From: Brevundimonas sp. SGAir0440
Lineage (GTDB): Bacteria; Pseudomonadota; Alphaproteobacteria; Caulobacterales; Caulobacteraceae
NCBI RefSeq assembly: GCF_005484585.1
Contig: NZ_CP039435.1
Coordinates: 1,798,001-1,862,000, forward strand
Direction: 5' to 3'
Length of the DNA: 64,000 bases
Shown here: piece by piece, positions 51,759-63,921 of the stretch
Layout of the letters: each line of letters starts with the position of its first letter
Position numbering within the stretch: position 1 is the stretch's first letter
Translations under genes and position numbers: made by a program
The notes under the pieces: generated by a model
Told to the model about the DNA's origin: nothing
Database searches by the model: none
The model's input: only the letters and a program-made list of their open reading frames with translations

Positions 51759-53390
51759 TCAACGCGACGGGGCTGTGGACGGTGTGACGATCGCCGCCTG
51801 GGGCGGGCTGTGCGGGCCCGCTACGCCGCCGTCTGCAGGCTCATGGGCCGCCACGGCGGGAGGCGGCGGCTCATAGTGGACGCCGACGCCCGGCCCCAAC
51901 GGCAGGTCAAAGGCGACCCAGGCCGCCACCATGGCCAGACCGGCAACCAGGAAGGCCCCGGCGTAGGGCAGCATGGTCGCCATCAAAGAACCGAGGCCGA
52001 ATCGCGGATCCCAGCGCTGGGCGAAGGTCAGGATCAGCGGGAAGTAGCTCATCAACGGCGTGGCGATGTTGGTGACGGAATCCCCCATGCGATAGGCGGC
52101 GGTCGTCATCTCGGGCGAAATGCCCAGCAGCATGAACATCGGCACCACGATCGGCGCCAGGGCTGACCACTTGGCCGAGGCCGAGCCGATGAACAGATCG
52201 AAGAAGCACGAGACGAAGACCACGCAGATCAACAGCAGAGGTGCGGGCAGGGCCAGGGTCTTCAGACCCGCCGCTGCATTGACCGCCAGGATCGGCCCCA
52301 GCCCCGACCAGTTGAAGATGGCCACGAAGTGGGCGGCGAAGAAGGCCAGCACGATATAGGGCGCCAACTGGGCGATGCCGTCACGCATCATCGTGACCAT
52401 GTCGCGATGCGACTGGATTGTGCCGGCTCCGGCCCCATAGGCACCGCCGGTGACGAAGAAGGTGATGGCGAAGAAGGCGACCAGGGACTTGTAAAGGGGA
52501 TTGAACTTCTGCTCCGGGTCCACCTCGGGATCGACGAACGGCGAGCCCGGTATGAAGGTCAGCAGGGCCCAGAGCGCGATCATGCCCAGAAGCGCCAGGC
52601 CGGCGAACTTCAGGCCGCGCTTTTCGGCGGCGGTCAGGGGATGTTTTTCCGAAGCGTTCGGGGCGGCGACGCCCTCTGACGGCTTCCAGGCCCCGAGGCG
52701 CGGCTCGATCACCCGGTCGGTCAGAAACCAGACGATTGGGGTGAAGACGAAGACGACGCCGACAATGAAGAACCAGTTGCCGGCGATGTTGACCGAATAG
52801 GACGGATCGATCAGACGGGCGGCCGGCTCGGTGATGCCCAGGATCAAGGCGTCGCTGGCGCCAGGGAACAGGTTGCCGGCGTATCCGCCCGACACGGCGG
52901 CGAAGCCTGCGGCCAGACCTGCCAGTGGATGGCGGCCTGCTGCGGCGAAGATGACGGCCGCCAGCGGGATGACCACGACATAGGAGGCGTCCGACGCGTG
53001 ATGGGACACCATGCCGGTGATCACGACGACGGGCGTCAGTATGGAACGGGGTGCGTTCAGCAGGGCGCCGCGAATGGCGGTCGCGAACATCCCGGTGCGT
53101 TCGGCGACCGAAGCGCCATAGATGATGGTGATGACGATGCCGAGGGGCGGAAAGTCCGCCAGGGTGCGCGGCATGCCGATGATCAACTGTTCCAGATTCT
53201 CGGCCGACAGCAGGCTCTTGGCGACCAGTTGATCGCCGGTGACCGGATTGACGGCGGACCAGCCCAGGCCGGCGCCGACCATGCTGAGGACGATCAGACC
53301 GCCGATCAGCCACAGGAACAGGAAGACAGGATCGGGAAGTCGATTACCGACCCGCTCGACAGCGTTCAGGGCGCGGCTGGCTAGGCTCAT
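51759..53390 (-). CDS. AbgT family transporter
   Basis: A 543-residue membrane protein with about 11-13 TM helices, of the AbgT family (E. coli AbgT, Neisseria MtrF, Alcanivorax YdaH). Family blocks are RLPDPVFLFLWL near the N-terminus, ERTGMFATAI, HHASDASYVVVIPLAA, GGYAGNLFPGASDA, FFDLFIGSASAKWSALAPIVVPM and the second hairpin region. Members import p-aminobenzoyl-glutamate or export sulfonamides; the direction here is unknown. No abgAB peptidase genes are next to it. The C-terminal 35 residues are Pro/Ala-rich and cytoplasmic. Divergent from nuoA. Confidence 0.93.
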   Translation of the reverse strand: MSLASRALNAVERVGNRLPDPVFLFLWLIGGLIVLSMVGAGLGWSAVNPVTGDQLVAKSLLSAENLEQLIIGMPRTLADFPPLGIVITIIYGASVAERTGMFATAIRGALLNAPRSILTPVVVITGMVSHHASDASYVVVIPLAAVIFAAAGRHPLAGLAAGFAAVSGGYAGNLFPGASDALILGITEPAARLIDPSYSVNIAGNWFFIVGVVFVFTPIVWFLTDRVIEPRLGAWKPSEGVAAPNASEKHPLTAAEKRGLKFAGLALLGMIALWALLTFIPGSPFVDPEVDPEQKFNPLYKSLVAFFAITFFVTGGAYGAGAGTIQSHRDMVTMMRDGIAQLAPYIVLAFFAAHFVAIFNWSGLGPILAVNAAAGLKTLALPAPLLLICVVFVSCFFDLFIGSASAKWSALAPIVVPMFMLLGISPEMTTAAYRMGDSVTNIATPLMSYFPLILTFAQRWDPRFGLGSLMATMLPYAGAFLVAGLAMVAAWVAFDLPLGPGVGVHYEPPPPAVAAHEPADGGVAGPHSPPQAAIVTPSTAPSR

Positions 53391-53596
53391 TCGGATGACT
53401 TTCGGTTACGCGATCGGCCCGCCAATAGGCCTTTGCAGCCCTGCGACGCGCAAGCGTCGGCCCTGCGACATATGGCGCGCCAAGTTGCGAGCCGTTCTCA
53501 ATGAAAAATCCAATGGCCGCAGGGGTTTGAACGGCGGCGGTCTTGGGTCTAAGAAGCGCCGAATCCCGCCTCTCCCCGGCGGACGAGGTTCTTCGA

Positions 53597-53974
53597 ATGA
53601 ACGCATTCCTTCTCGAATATCTTCCGGTCCTGGTCTTCGCCGGCGTAGCCGCCTTCATCGGCGTTCTTTTCATCGTGCTGCCGCTGCTGCTGGCGCCGAA
53701 GAGCCCCGATAGCGAAAAGCTGTCGGCGTATGAGTGCGGCTTCAACGCCTTCGACGATGCCCGGATGAAGTTCGATATCCGCTTCTATCTGGTGTCGATC
53801 CTGTTCATCATCTTCGACCTGGAAGTCGCCTTCCTGTTCCCGTGGGCGGTGTCGATGTTCGATCTGTCGCATGCCGGCATGGTCTTCGCCTTCTGGTCGA
53901 TGATGGTCTTCCTGGGCGTGCTGACCATCGGCTTCATCTACGAATGGAAGAAGGGAGCCCTGGAATGGGAGTAG
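53597..53974 (+). CDS. nuoA: NADH-quinone oxidoreductase subunit A
   Basis: A 125-residue complex I subunit with three TM helices. The signature [32 protein letters not shown] covers the loop and second helix. It sits at the junction of the membrane and peripheral arms. The start ATG 53597 gives a standard short N-terminus. It opens the nuo operon, and its stop lies ten bases inside nuoB. Confidence 0.96.
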   Translation: MNAFLLEYLPVLVFAGVAAFIGVLFIVLPLLLAPKSPDSEKLSAYECGFNAFDDARMKFDIRFYLVSILFIIFDLEVAFLFPWAVSMFDLSHAGMVFAFWSMMVFLGVLTIGFIYEWKKGALEWE

Positions 53975-54573
53975 TCGCCGCTTCCAAGCCCGCAGGCCTG
54001 GTGTCCGCATCGGGCGCGCCGCTGGTTCCAGCCGGCGCCGGTGCGCGTTCGACTGTCGAGGGTTATGACCCCAAGGTCCACGACAAGTTCTTCGAGGCCG
54101 TGAACATGGAGCTCGGCGAGCGCGGCTATCTGGTCGCCGCCGCCGACGACGTCATCAACTGGGCCCGCACGGGCTCGCTGATGTGGATGACCTTCGGCCT
54201 AGCCTGCTGCGCCGTCGAGATGATCCAGATGTCGATGCCGCGCTTCGATGTCGAGCGCTTCGGCATGGCGCCGCGCGCCAGCCCGCGTCAGTCGGACCTG
54301 ATGATCGTCGCCGGCACCCTGACCAACAAAATGGCCCCGGCCATCCGCAAGGTTTACGACCAGATGCCCGATCCGCGCTATGTCGTGTCGATGGGCAGTT
54401 GCGCCAACGGCGGCGGCTACTACCACTATAGTTACAGCGTCGTGCGCGGTTGCGACCGCGTGGTGCCGGTCGACGTCTATGTGCCCGGCTGCCCGCCGAC
54501 GGCCGAGGCGCTGCTGTACGGCCTGCTGCAACTGCAGAAGAAGATCCGTCGCACGGGGACCATCGACCGATGA
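53965..54573 (+). CDS. nuoB: NADH-quinone oxidoreductase subunit B
   Basis: A 202-residue subunit carrying cluster N2, the last Fe-S centre before quinone. Ligands are the adjacent Cys pair in [10 protein letters not shown], the Cys of MGSCANGGG and that of [11 protein letters not shown]. The N-terminal 35 residues form an Ala/Pro-rich extension. It starts inside nuoA (10-base overlap), and the nuoC start overlaps its stop as ATGA. Soluble, in the hydrophilic arm of complex I. Confidence 0.97.
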   Translation: MGVVAASKPAGLVSASGAPLVPAGAGARSTVEGYDPKVHDKFFEAVNMELGERGYLVAAADDVINWARTGSLMWMTFGLACCAVEMIQMSMPRFDVERFGMAPRASPRQSDLMIVAGTLTNKMAPAIRKVYDQMPDPRYVVSMGSCANGGGYYHYSYSVVRGCDRVVPVDVYVPGCPPTAEALLYGLLQLQKKIRRTGTIDR

Positions 54574-55199
54574 CCTCTCTGGCTGTTCAAGCGCAACACG
54601 AAGCCGCCCTGACGCCGCTGGGCGCGGAGATGGTCGGGGCGTTGGGCGTCGAGGCCCAGGTGGCGTTCGGCGAACTGACGCTGGTCGCGCCGCGCGAGCG
54701 GATCGTCGAGGTGCTGACGACGTTGCGCGATCAATTCGGCTTCCAGCAGCTGCTCGACCTGTGCGGCGTGGACTATCCGGATCGCAAGGAGCGGTTCGAA
54801 GTCGTCTATCACCTGCTGTCGATGACGCGGAACGCGCGCCTGCGGGTCAAGGTCTCGACCGACGAGACCCAGCCGGTGCCGTCGGTCATCTCGGCCTATC
54901 CGGCCGCCAACTGGTTCGAGCGTGAAGCCTACGACATGTACGGCATGCTGTTCTCGGGTCACCCGGACATGCGTCGCCTGCTGACGGACTACGGCTTTGA
55001 AGGCCATCCGCTGCGCAAGGACTTCCCGATGACGGGCTATGTCGAGGTCCGCTACGACGAGGAACAGCGCCGCGTGGTCTATGAGCCGGTCAAGCTGACC
55101 CAAGAATTCCGCACCTTCGATTTCTTGTCGCCCTGGGAGGGCGCCGAATACCCCGCGCCGGTCCTGCCCGGCGACGAGAAGGCGGGAGGCCAGGCGTAA
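54570..55199 (+). CDS. nuoC: NADH-quinone oxidoreductase subunit C
   Basis: A 209-residue subunit of the quinone-module. The signature is [22 protein letters not shown] followed by [41 protein letters not shown]. It is a separate gene, not fused to nuoD. It starts at the ATGA overlap with nuoB and ends at TAATG joining nuoD. Confidence 0.97.
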   Translation: MTSLAVQAQHEAALTPLGAEMVGALGVEAQVAFGELTLVAPRERIVEVLTTLRDQFGFQQLLDLCGVDYPDRKERFEVVYHLLSMTRNARLRVKVSTDETQPVPSVISAYPAANWFEREAYDMYGMLFSGHPDMRRLLTDYGFEGHPLRKDFPMTGYVEVRYDEEQRRVVYEPVKLTQEFRTFDFLSPWEGAEYPAPVLPGDEKAGGQA

Positions 55200-56464
55200 T
55201 GGCTGACGGAAACCCCACTCTGCCGCCGCTGGGCGTCGATGTGTTCGAGGACGACCTCGACACCCGCACCGTCCACGCGCGCGAGATGGAAGACCGCAAG
55301 TTCACCATCAACTTCGGTCCGCAACACCCGGCCGCCCACGGCGTGCTGCGCCTGGTGCTGGAGCTGGACGGCGAGATCGTCGAGCGTGTCGATCCGCACA
55401 TCGGCCTGCTGCACCGGGGTACCGAAAAGCTGATGGAGGCCCGCACATACCTTCAGAACGTGCCGTATCTGGATCGGTTGGACTACGTCTCGCCGATGAA
55501 CCAGGAGCACGCCTTCTGCCTGGCGATCGAGAAGCTGCTGGGCATCGAGGTTCCGTACCGGGCGCAGCTGATCCGCGTCCTGTACTCGGAAATCGGCCGC
55601 ATCCTGTCGCACATGCTGAACGTGACGACCCAGGCCATGGACGTCGGCGCCCTGACGCCGCCGCTCTGGGGCTTCGAGGAACGCGAAAAGCTGATGGTGT
55701 TCTACGAGCGCGCCTGCGGCGCCCGTCTGCACGCCAACTATTTCCGTCCCGGCGGCGTCCACCAGGACCTGCCGATGGACCTGATCGACGACATCGGCCG
55801 CTGGTGCCACGAGTTCCCGCCGGCGCTGAAGGACATCGAAAGCCTGGTCACCGAGAACCGCATCTTCAAACAGCGCAACGTCGACATCGGCGTGGTGTCC
55901 AAGCAGCAGGCCCTGGAATGGGGCTTCACCGGCGTGATGCTGCGCGGCTCGAACATCGCCTGGGATCTGCGCAAGTCGCAGCCCTATGAGTGCTATGCCG
56001 AGCTCGACTTCGATGTGGTGGTCGGCAAGAACGGCGACTGCTGGGATCGCTATCTGGTGCGCATCGAGGAGATGAAGCAGTCTGTGCGGATCATGGAGCA
56101 GTGCATCCACAAGCTGCGCAACTGCCCCGGCGAGCCGGTGATGGTCGAGGACAACAAGATCGTTCCGCCGCGCCGGGGCGAGATGAAGCGCTCGATGGAG
56201 TCGCTGATCCACCACTTCAAGCTCTACACCGAAGGCTTCAAGACGCCCGAGGGCGAGGTCTACGCCTCGGTCGAGGCGCCCAAGGGCGAGTTCGGCATCT
56301 ATCTGGTGTCGGACGGCACCAACAAACCCTATCGCGTGAAGATCTCGGCGCCGGGCTATCGCTCGCTGCAGGCGATGGACTGGATGAACCGCGGCCACCA
56401 GCTGGCCGACGTGTCCGCCATCCTGGGCTCGCTCGACATCGTTTTCGGAGAAGTGGACCGATGA
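55199..56464 (+). CDS. nuoD: NADH-quinone oxidoreductase subunit D
   Basis: A 421-residue 49-kDa-type subunit that helps form the quinone-binding cavity. Blocks are [22 protein letters not shown] near residue 38, [31 protein letters not shown] and the C-terminal DIVFGEVDR. The His and Tyr of the quinone site (GPQHPAAHG and the SPMNQEHAF region) are retained. A 20-30 residue extension precedes the conserved part. The nuoE start overlaps its stop by four bases. Confidence 0.98.
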   Translation: MADGNPTLPPLGVDVFEDDLDTRTVHAREMEDRKFTINFGPQHPAAHGVLRLVLELDGEIVERVDPHIGLLHRGTEKLMEARTYLQNVPYLDRLDYVSPMNQEHAFCLAIEKLLGIEVPYRAQLIRVLYSEIGRILSHMLNVTTQAMDVGALTPPLWGFEEREKLMVFYERACGARLHANYFRPGGVHQDLPMDLIDDIGRWCHEFPPALKDIESLVTENRIFKQRNVDIGVVSKQQALEWGFTGVMLRGSNIAWDLRKSQPYECYAELDFDVVVGKNGDCWDRYLVRIEEMKQSVRIMEQCIHKLRNCPGEPVMVEDNKIVPPRRGEMKRSMESLIHHFKLYTEGFKTPEGEVYASVEAPKGEFGIYLVSDGTNKPYRVKISAPGYRSLQAMDWMNRGHQLADVSAILGSLDIVFGEVDR

Positions 56465-57138
56465 GCGTTCGTCGTCTCGCCAAGGAACAGCCGGCCTCGT
56501 TCGCCTTCTCGGCCGATACGACGGCCAAGGCCGAATGGTGGATCAAGAAGTATCCGGAAGGCCGTCGTCAGTCGGCGGTGATCCCGATCCTGTGGCTGGT
56601 GCAGAAGCAGGAAGGCTGGGTGTCCGAACCCGCCATCCGCGCGATCGCCGAACTGCTGGACATGGCTTATATCCGGGTGCTGGAGGTCGCGACCTTCTAC
56701 ACCATGTTCATGCTGGAGCCGGTCGGCAAGACGGCGCTGATCCAGGTGTGCGGCACCACGCCGTGCATGCTGCGCGGCGCCAATGAGCTGATGCGTGTTT
56801 GCAAGGAGAAGATCGGTCCCAAGGATCATCTCTCCGCCGACGGCCGCTTCACCTGGCAGGAAGTCGAGTGCCTGGGCGCCTGCTCCAACGCCCCGATGGC
56901 CCAGATCAACGACTACTATTTCGAGGATCTGACGCCCGAGACGATCGGCCGGATCATCGACGATTTCGCCGCCGGAAAGACGCCCGAGCCGGGCTCCTAC
57001 ATCGGTCGCACCAATGCGGCGCCGGAGGGCGGGGCCAAGACCCTGCTTGATGCGACGCTGTATGACGGATCGGCCGCCAAACCGATCAAGAAGCTGCCGA
57101 ACAGCGACCCCGCGCCGGTCGAGAAGGCGCCGGCCTGA
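56461..57138 (+). CDS. nuoE: NADH-quinone oxidoreductase subunit E
   Basis: A 225-residue thioredoxin-like subunit with one [2Fe-2S] centre. Its four Cys are in [10 protein letters not shown] and [10 protein letters not shown]. The first half is helical ([27 protein letters not shown]). A Pro/Ala-rich C-terminal tail of about 50 residues is longer than in E. coli. Part of the NADH-oxidising module with NuoF and NuoG. Its stop is adjacent to the next small gene. Confidence 0.97.
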   Translation: MSVRRLAKEQPASFAFSADTTAKAEWWIKKYPEGRRQSAVIPILWLVQKQEGWVSEPAIRAIAELLDMAYIRVLEVATFYTMFMLEPVGKTALIQVCGTTPCMLRGANELMRVCKEKIGPKDHLSADGRFTWQEVECLGACSNAPMAQINDYYFEDLTPETIGRIIDDFAAGKTPEPGSYIGRTNAAPEGGAKTLLDATLYDGSAAKPIKKLPNSDPAPVEKAPA

Positions 57139-57401
57139 TGTCGCCGCCGGATCTGAACACCGAGGAGGGCCGCGCAGCCTACCGCAAGGAACTGCGCAAC
57201 GTCGGGCGTCCGCTGCGCGCGGGCGGCCTGGCCATGGTCGTCGGCGCGGCCGTTCTGATCCTGATCTCGCGTCAGGGCGCAGTCGGACCGTGGGCGGTCA
57301 ATCTCTCCTACTTCATGCTGGCGGCGGGCTGGGTGATGGTCATCGCGGCCATCTGGATGCGCACGCGCCACCACAAGCGCCGTCTGGCGGAAGGACTCTG
57401 A
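57138..57401 (+). CDS. Small membrane protein inserted in the nuo operon (87 aa)
   Basis: An 87-residue protein with a charged N-terminus ([21 protein letters not shown]) and two hydrophobic segments at about 29-46 and 54-73, ending [14 protein letters not shown] do not recognise it as a complex I subunit. It lies between nuoE (overlapping its stop by one base) and nuoF (five bases on), so it is co-translated with them. It could be an assembly factor or an accessory subunit (inference). No E. coli counterpart. Confidence 0.8.
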   Translation: MSPPDLNTEEGRAAYRKELRNVGRPLRAGGLAMVVGAAVLILISRQGAVGPWAVNLSYFMLAAGWVMVIAAIWMRTRHHKRRLAEGL

Positions 57402-57406
57402 GGGCC

Positions 57407-58720
<1,314 letters not shown>

Positions 58721-58722
58721 AG

Positions 58723-59118
58723 ATGCGCCTCGCCGTCGCCCTGTTGCTGACGCTTCCGATCCTCGCGGCTTGCGACGAGGGGGGAAGGGTTGCGCCCGAA
58801 GCCCCGCCAGCGCCCGAGGCGGCGTCGGCCGAGGCTGCGCCGGTCGCGGCTCAAGCGGCGTCGGCGGCTCCGGCGAACCTCGAAGCGGCCTGCCGCGACG
58901 TGGTGAACCGCATGTATGGCCAGGAAGGCGACGCGGTCGCCTTCACCGCCACCGGCGAACGCACGGCCCAGGTGTCGTGGCGCGCGCCGGTCGATGGCGG
59001 CAGGCTGGAATTCGAATGCCGGGCGCAAGCCGACGGCGCGGGCCTGTTCCGCGACGGTCAGCCGATGTCCGTGGATGTACAAATGGCGGCTCCCGCCGCC
59101 AAGCAAGAGGCCCGCTGA
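58723..59118 (+). CDS. Probable lipoprotein inserted in the nuo operon (131 aa)
   Basis: A 131-residue protein with a lipoprotein signal: MRLAVALLLTLPILAAC with lipobox LAAC at Cys17. An Ala/Pro/Glu-rich linker follows to about residue 50, then a compact domain with Cys in AACRDVVNRMYGQEG and FECRAQADG, likely a disulfide. I do not recognise the family. It lies between nuoF and nuoG with a two-base gap and a TGATG overlap, so expression is coupled to complex I. It should face the periplasm. Confidence 0.8.
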   Translation: MRLAVALLLTLPILAACDEGGRVAPEAPPAPEAASAEAAPVAAQAASAAPANLEAACRDVVNRMYGQEGDAVAFTATGERTAQVSWRAPVDGGRLEFECRAQADGAGLFRDGQPMSVDVQMAAPAAKQEAR

Positions 59119-61163
59119 TGCCTATCGCCAAGGTCAACGGCGTCGAAACCGAGTTCGAGCCCGGCATGACCGTGCTCCAGGTCGCCGAACGCGCCGGACA
59201 AGAGATTCCGCGCTTCTGCTATCACGAGCGCCTGTCCATCGCGGGCAACTGCCGCATGTGCCTGGTCGAGGTGAAGCCTGGACCGCCGAAGCCGCAGGCT
59301 TCGTGCGCGCTTCCGGCCGCCGACGGCCAGGAAATCTTCACCGACACGCCGATGGTCAAGAAGGCCCGCGAAGGGGTGATGGAGTTCCTGCTCATCAACC
59401 ACCCGCTGGATTGCCCGATCTGCGACCAGGGCGGCGAGTGCGACCTGCAGGACCAGTCGGTCGGCTATGGCCGCGACGGCTCGCGCTATTCGGAGAACAA
59501 GCGCGCGGTCGAAGAAAAGGCGATGGGGCCGACCATCAAGACCTTCATGACGCGCTGCATCCAATGCACGCGCTGCGTCCGCTTCATCACCGAAGTCGCC
59601 GGCGTGCCGGACATCGGCATGATCTCGCGCGGCGAGGACGCTGAGATCACGACCTATCTGGAGAAGTCGGTCGCCTCGGAACTGTCGGGCAACGTCAATG
59701 ACCTGTGCCCGGTCGGTGCCCTGACGCACCGCCCGTGGCAGTACCACTATCGTCCGTGGGAACTGAAGAAGACCGAGACCATCGACGTCATGGACGCCCT
59801 GGGCTCGAACATCCGCGCCGACTACCGCGGGTCCGAGGTCATGCGCGTGCTGCCGCGCGTCAATGAGGGCATCAACGAGGAGTGGCTGTCGGACAAGAGC
59901 CGCTATGTCGTCGATGGCCTGACCGCGCGTCGCCTGGACCGTCCGTGGATCCGTGAGAACGGCAAGCTGCGCGCCGCCTCGTGGAACGAGGCGCTGGACG
60001 CCGTCGCCGCCAAGCTGAAGGCCGCGCCGGCCGACCGTATCGGCGTGATCGCGGGCGATCTGCAGGACGCCGAGTCGATGAAGGCGACGCTGGATCTGTT
60101 CCGCGCGCTTGGCTCCAACAACACCGACTGCCGCCAGGACGGCGCCGCCGTGGGTTATGGCCCTCGTGAGGGATGGCTGTTCAACTCCGGCCTGGAAGGC
60201 ATTGAAAAGGCTGACGCCGTTCTGATCGTCGGCGCCAATCCGCGCACCGAGGCGCCGCTGCTGAACGCCCGCCTGCGCAAGGCCTGGCTGAAGGGCGACA
60301 TGGAGATCGGTCTGATCGGCGAACAGGCCGACCTGACGTTCGACTACGCCTATCTGGGCGCAGGCACGCAGACCCTGGCCAAGCTGCCGAAGTCGGCGCT
60401 GGACTTCCTGACCAAGGCCGAGCGTCCGGCGATCATCGTCGGCTCCGGCGCGCTGAGCGGGAAGGGCGGCCCGGCCGTCCTGAACGCGCTCGGCGCCCTG
60501 GCCAAGAAGGTCGGCGTCGTCGCTGACGGTTGGAACGGCTTCAACGTGCTGCACCACGCCGCGTCGCGCGTCGCCGGTCTGGACATGGGCTTCGTGCCGG
60601 CTGAGGGCGGCCTGACCGTCGCCGAAATGCTAAAGCCGGATGCGCTTGACGTGCTGTTCCTGCTGGGCGCCGACGAGGTCGATCCGACCGGTTCGAACGC
60701 CTTCCGCGTCTATCTGGGCAGCCACGGCGACCGTGGCGCGCATGGCGCCGACGTCATCCTGCCGGGCGCGGCCTACACCGAGAAGGCCGGCCTGTACGTC
60801 AACACCGAGGGCCGGGTGCAGATGGCCGAACGCGTCGTCTTCCCCAAGGGCGAGGCCAAGGAAGACTGGGCCATCATCCGCGCCCTGTCGGCGCGCGTCG
60901 ACAAGACCCTGCCTTACGACACGCTGGAGCAACTGCGCGCCAAGCTGATGGGCGATCACCCGACCTTCGGCCGGATCGACTATCTGCCCGCGCCGGCGGC
61001 GTTCGACGTGGCGGCCTTGGGCGCCAAGGGCGATCTGGGCGACCGCGCCTTCGTCTCGGCCGTGACCGACCCGTATCTTTCCAATCCGATAGCGCGCGCC
61101 AGCGCGACGATGGCCGAGCTGTCCGTTCTGCGGACCCAGCCGGTCGCAATGGCGGCGGAGTAA
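59118..61163 (+). CDS. nuoG: NADH-quinone oxidoreductase subunit G
   Basis: A 681-residue subunit of the NADH module carrying several Fe-S clusters. The N-terminal [2Fe-2S] site is in FCYHERLSIAGNCRMCLVE plus Cys of SCALP, the HxxxCxxC motif is HPLDCPICDQGGECDLQD, the [4Fe-4S] site is CIQCTRCVRF with DLCPVGAL, and a molybdopterin-like C-terminal domain covers about 220-681. Length is typical. It overlaps the lipoprotein gene by one base; nuoH follows three bases on. Confidence 0.98.
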   Translation: MPIAKVNGVETEFEPGMTVLQVAERAGQEIPRFCYHERLSIAGNCRMCLVEVKPGPPKPQASCALPAADGQEIFTDTPMVKKAREGVMEFLLINHPLDCPICDQGGECDLQDQSVGYGRDGSRYSENKRAVEEKAMGPTIKTFMTRCIQCTRCVRFITEVAGVPDIGMISRGEDAEITTYLEKSVASELSGNVNDLCPVGALTHRPWQYHYRPWELKKTETIDVMDALGSNIRADYRGSEVMRVLPRVNEGINEEWLSDKSRYVVDGLTARRLDRPWIRENGKLRAASWNEALDAVAAKLKAAPADRIGVIAGDLQDAESMKATLDLFRALGSNNTDCRQDGAAVGYGPREGWLFNSGLEGIEKADAVLIVGANPRTEAPLLNARLRKAWLKGDMEIGLIGEQADLTFDYAYLGAGTQTLAKLPKSALDFLTKAERPAIIVGSGALSGKGGPAVLNALGALAKKVGVVADGWNGFNVLHHAASRVAGLDMGFVPAEGGLTVAEMLKPDALDVLFLLGADEVDPTGSNAFRVYLGSHGDRGAHGADVILPGAAYTEKAGLYVNTEGRVQMAERVVFPKGEAKEDWAIIRALSARVDKTLPYDTLEQLRAKLMGDHPTFGRIDYLPAPAAFDVAALGAKGDLGDRAFVSAVTDPYLSNPIARASATMAELSVLRTQPVAMAAE

Positions 61164-61166
61164 GCC

Positions 61167-62243
61167 ATGGACCCCGTTTCCTTCTGGGCCACGCCTCTGG
61201 GCTGGACGCTGATCACGGTCGGCCAGGTCCTGCTGATCACGGTCGGCGTGTTGATCGCCGTCGCCTTCCTGCTGCTGGCCGACCGCAAGGTCTGGGCGGG
61301 CGTCCAGATGCGCAAGGGCCCGAACGTCGTCGGTCCCTTCGGCCTGCTTCAATCCTTCGCGGACATGATCAAGTTCGTGCTGAAGGAGGTCGTGATCCCG
61401 GCTGGCGCCGACAAGGCGGTCTTCATCATCGCCCCGATCATCACTGTGATCCTGGCCTTCATGGCCTGGGCGGTCATTCCGTTCGCGCCCGGCTGGGTGG
61501 TGTCGGACCTGAACGTCGGCATCCTATATATCTTCGCCGTGTCGTCGCTAGGCGTTTACGGCATCATCATGGGCGGCTGGGCTTCGAACTCGAAGTATCC
61601 GTTCCTGGGTTCGCTGCGTTCGGCGGCGCAGATGGTGTCCTATGAAGTCTCGCTGGGCCTGATCATCATCAATGTGATCCTGCTGGCCGGGACCATGAAC
61701 CTGTCGGAAATCGTGGCCAGCCAGAGCGGTTACGCCTGGAACTGGTATGCCTTCGGCGGCGGCAAAGACACATGGCCGCTGGTCGTGATCCTGTTCCCGA
61801 TGTCGATCATCTTCTTCATCTCGGCCTTGGCCGAGACCAACCGTCCGCCGTTCGACCTGCCTGAGGCCGAGTCCGAACTGGTCGCGGGTTATCAGGTCGA
61901 ATACAGCTCGACGCCGTATCTGCTGTTCATGATGGGCGAGTACGTCAACATCGTCTTCATGTCGGCGATGATCAGCCTGCTGTTCTTCGGCGGCTGGAAC
62001 CCCGGCGTAGTTCCGCAGTCATTCCTAGACAGTCTGCCGGCCTGGATCGCCTATACGATCTATCTGCTGACCTTCATGATCAAGACGGTCTTCTGGTTTA
62101 TCATGATCTCGATGGTGAAGGCCTTCGTGCCGCGCTATCGCTATGACCAACTGATGCGTCTGGGCTGGAAGATCTTCCTACCGACGTCGCTGGTCGCGGT
62201 CGTGATCGTATCGGCCTGGCGCGTCTTCGTGGTGGGGTCGTGA
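61167..62243 (+). CDS. nuoH: NADH-quinone oxidoreductase subunit H
   Basis: A 358-residue membrane subunit with eight predicted TM helices, forming the base of the quinone chamber. Signatures are [27 protein letters not shown] and [26 protein letters not shown]. The conserved acidic chain links quinone reduction to proton movement. It starts at ATG 61167 after nuoG, and its stop overlaps the next small gene (TGATG). Confidence 0.98.
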   Translation: MDPVSFWATPLGWTLITVGQVLLITVGVLIAVAFLLLADRKVWAGVQMRKGPNVVGPFGLLQSFADMIKFVLKEVVIPAGADKAVFIIAPIITVILAFMAWAVIPFAPGWVVSDLNVGILYIFAVSSLGVYGIIMGGWASNSKYPFLGSLRSAAQMVSYEVSLGLIIINVILLAGTMNLSEIVASQSGYAWNWYAFGGGKDTWPLVVILFPMSIIFFISALAETNRPPFDLPEAESELVAGYQVEYSSTPYLLFMMGEYVNIVFMSAMISLLFFGGWNPGVVPQSFLDSLPAWIAYTIYLLTFMIKTVFWFIMISMVKAFVPRYRYDQLMRLGWKIFLPTSLVAVVIVSAWRVFVVGS

Positions 62244-62422
62244 TGCGCGGCCTCATCATCGGCCTGGGTCTTCTGACGATGACCGCCGCCTGCGCGCCCG
62301 ACGCGTCGCGCATGCCCGAGTCGAGCTATCAATGGCAGCAACGCCAGGACCGCATCGAACAGGACTGGCGCGCCAGCCAGACCGCCCCCAAGACGACGCC
62401 CGCCCCCAAGGATAAGCCCTGA
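62243..62422 (+). CDS. Small probable lipoprotein inserted in the nuo operon (59 aa)
   Basis: A 59-residue protein with a lipoprotein-like start, [17 protein letters not shown] (lipobox TAAC, Cys17), then a short hydrophilic helix ([19 protein letters not shown]) and a Pro/Lys tail. Not a known complex I subunit. It overlaps the nuoH stop by one base, and its own stop overlaps nuoI at TGATG, so it is translated with both. GTG 62240 could add one residue. Function unknown; a periplasmic tether is possible. Confidence 0.75.
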   Translation: MRGLIIGLGLLTMTAACAPDASRMPESSYQWQQRQDRIEQDWRASQTAPKTTPAPKDKP

Positions 62423-62913
62423 TGTTCACCCGTATCGTCCAGGCGACCAAGGGCGCGATGATGCTGGACGTCATCGGCGCCATCGGTTTGTCGCTGAAAT
62501 ATATGGCCCGTCCCAAGATGACGGTGAACTATCCCTTCGAGCGCAATCCGCAGTCGCCGCGCTTCCGGGGCGAGCACGCTCTGCGTCGCTATGCGAATGG
62601 CGAGGAACGCTGCATCGCCTGCAAGCTGTGCGAGGCCATCTGTCCCGCCCAGGCCATCACCATCGAGGCCGAGCCACGCGCCGACGGCAGCCGCCGCACG
62701 ACCCGCTACGACATCGACATGGTCAAATGCATCTACTGCGGCCTTTGCCAGGAGGCCTGCCCGGTGGACGCCATCGTGGAAGGGCCGAACTCGGAGTTCG
62801 CCGTCGAGACGCGCGAAGAGCTGCTCTACGACAAGCAACGCCTGCTCGATAACGGCGACCGCTGGGAACGGCAGATCGTCAAGAATCTGGAACTCGACGC
62901 GCCTTACCGCTAA
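62422..62913 (+). CDS. nuoI: NADH-quinone oxidoreductase subunit I
   Basis: A 163-residue ferredoxin-like subunit with two [4Fe-4S] clusters: [16 protein letters not shown] and [16 protein letters not shown]. They carry electrons between NuoG and cluster N2 in NuoB. An N-terminal amphipathic part ([18 protein letters not shown]) docks it on the membrane arm. It is followed by a 74-base gap, the longest inside this operon, before nuoJ. Confidence 0.98.
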   Translation: MFTRIVQATKGAMMLDVIGAIGLSLKYMARPKMTVNYPFERNPQSPRFRGEHALRRYANGEERCIACKLCEAICPAQAITIEAEPRADGSRRTTRYDIDMVKCIYCGLCQEACPVDAIVEGPNSEFAVETREELLYDKQRLLDNGDRWERQIVKNLELDAPYR

Positions 62914-62987
62914 GGCGCATCTCGCTAAACGGGTCGGCGATTCCTGCAACGGGGTCGCGGCCGATACGAAAGGGGCTTCGTCCCGAC

Positions 62988-63614
62988 ATGCTGCAAGGCA
63001 TAGCCTTCTATCTGCTGGCGGCGGTCGCCACGGTTTCCGGCCTTCTGGTCGTGACCGCGCGCAACCCGGTGCACAGCGTGCTGTGGTTGATCCTGGCCTT
63101 CTTCTCGTCGGCGGGTCTGTTCGTCCTGCTGGGCGCCGAGTTCCTGGCGATGCTGCTGGTCGTCGTCTATGTGGGCGCGGTCGCGGTGCTGTTCCTGTTC
63201 GTCGTCATGATGCTGGACGTGGACTTCCTGAAGCTGCGCGAAGGGTACGCGCGCTATCTGCCGCTGGGCGCCATCATCGCCGCCGTGCTTCTGGTCGAGA
63301 TGATCATCGTCTCGGTCGCCGTGGTTCAGGGCGGGGCCGCTGCGGGCCTGCCGGCGCCGGGCGCGCCGGACGCCAGCGTGACGAATGTCGAGGCCATCGG
63401 CCGCGTGCTCTACACGGACTATGTCTACTTCTTCCAGGCGGCCGGGATCGTGCTGCTGATCGCGATGATCGGCGCCATCACCCTGACGCTGCGCCACAAG
63501 CCGCACATCAAACGCCAGAACCCCGGCGACCAGGTGAACCGCGATCGTCGCAAGTCGGTCGAGATCAAGTCCGCCGCCACGGGCGAAGGCGTCAGCGCCG
63601 AGGAGCTTCTCTGA
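62988..63614 (+). CDS. nuoJ: NADH-quinone oxidoreductase subunit J
   Basis: A 208-residue membrane subunit with five TM helices. The conserved helix-2/3 region is [51 protein letters not shown], with a Gly/Tyr-rich third helix near YVGAVAVL. It is part of the proton path near the quinone site. The C-terminal tail is charged and extended beyond residue 170. Overlaps nuoK by one base. Confidence 0.97.
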   Translation: MLQGIAFYLLAAVATVSGLLVVTARNPVHSVLWLILAFFSSAGLFVLLGAEFLAMLLVVVYVGAVAVLFLFVVMMLDVDFLKLREGYARYLPLGAIIAAVLLVEMIIVSVAVVQGGAAAGLPAPGAPDASVTNVEAIGRVLYTDYVYFFQAAGIVLLIAMIGAITLTLRHKPHIKRQNPGDQVNRDRRKSVEIKSAATGEGVSAEELL

Positions 63615-63919
63615 TGATCGGTCTGACCCACTATCTGACGGTCGCCGCGATCCTGTTCACCATCGGGGTGTTCGGCATCTTCGTGAACCGCAAGAACGTC
63701 ATCATCATCCTGATGTCGATCGAGCTGATCCTGCTGGCGGTGAACATCAACTTCGTCGCCTTCTCGGCCTATCTGAACGAGATCAGCGGGCAGATCATGG
63801 CGATGTTCGTCCTGACCGTCGCCGCAGCCGAGGCCGCCGTCGGCCTGGCGATCCTGGTGACCTTCTTCCGTAACCGCGGCGACATCGCCGTGGACGACGC
63901 CTCCGTGATGAAGGGCTGA
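63614..63919 (+). CDS. nuoK: NADH-quinone oxidoreductase subunit K
   Basis: A 101-residue subunit with three TM helices. Two conserved Glu lie in helices 2 and 3 ([15 protein letters not shown] and [14 protein letters not shown]), as needed for proton pumping. It overlaps the nuoJ stop (TGATG), and nuoL follows two bases after its stop. Confidence 0.98.
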   Translation: MIGLTHYLTVAAILFTIGVFGIFVNRKNVIIILMSIELILLAVNINFVAFSAYLNEISGQIMAMFVLTVAAAEAAVGLAILVTFFRNRGDIAVDDASVMKG

Positions 63920-63921
63920 GC

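Noticed and set aside
53446-53460. Short hairpin CGACGC-GCAA-GCGTCG upstream of nuoA
   Set aside because: Too short and with no conserved riboswitch features or T-tract. Nothing ties it to nuo control.
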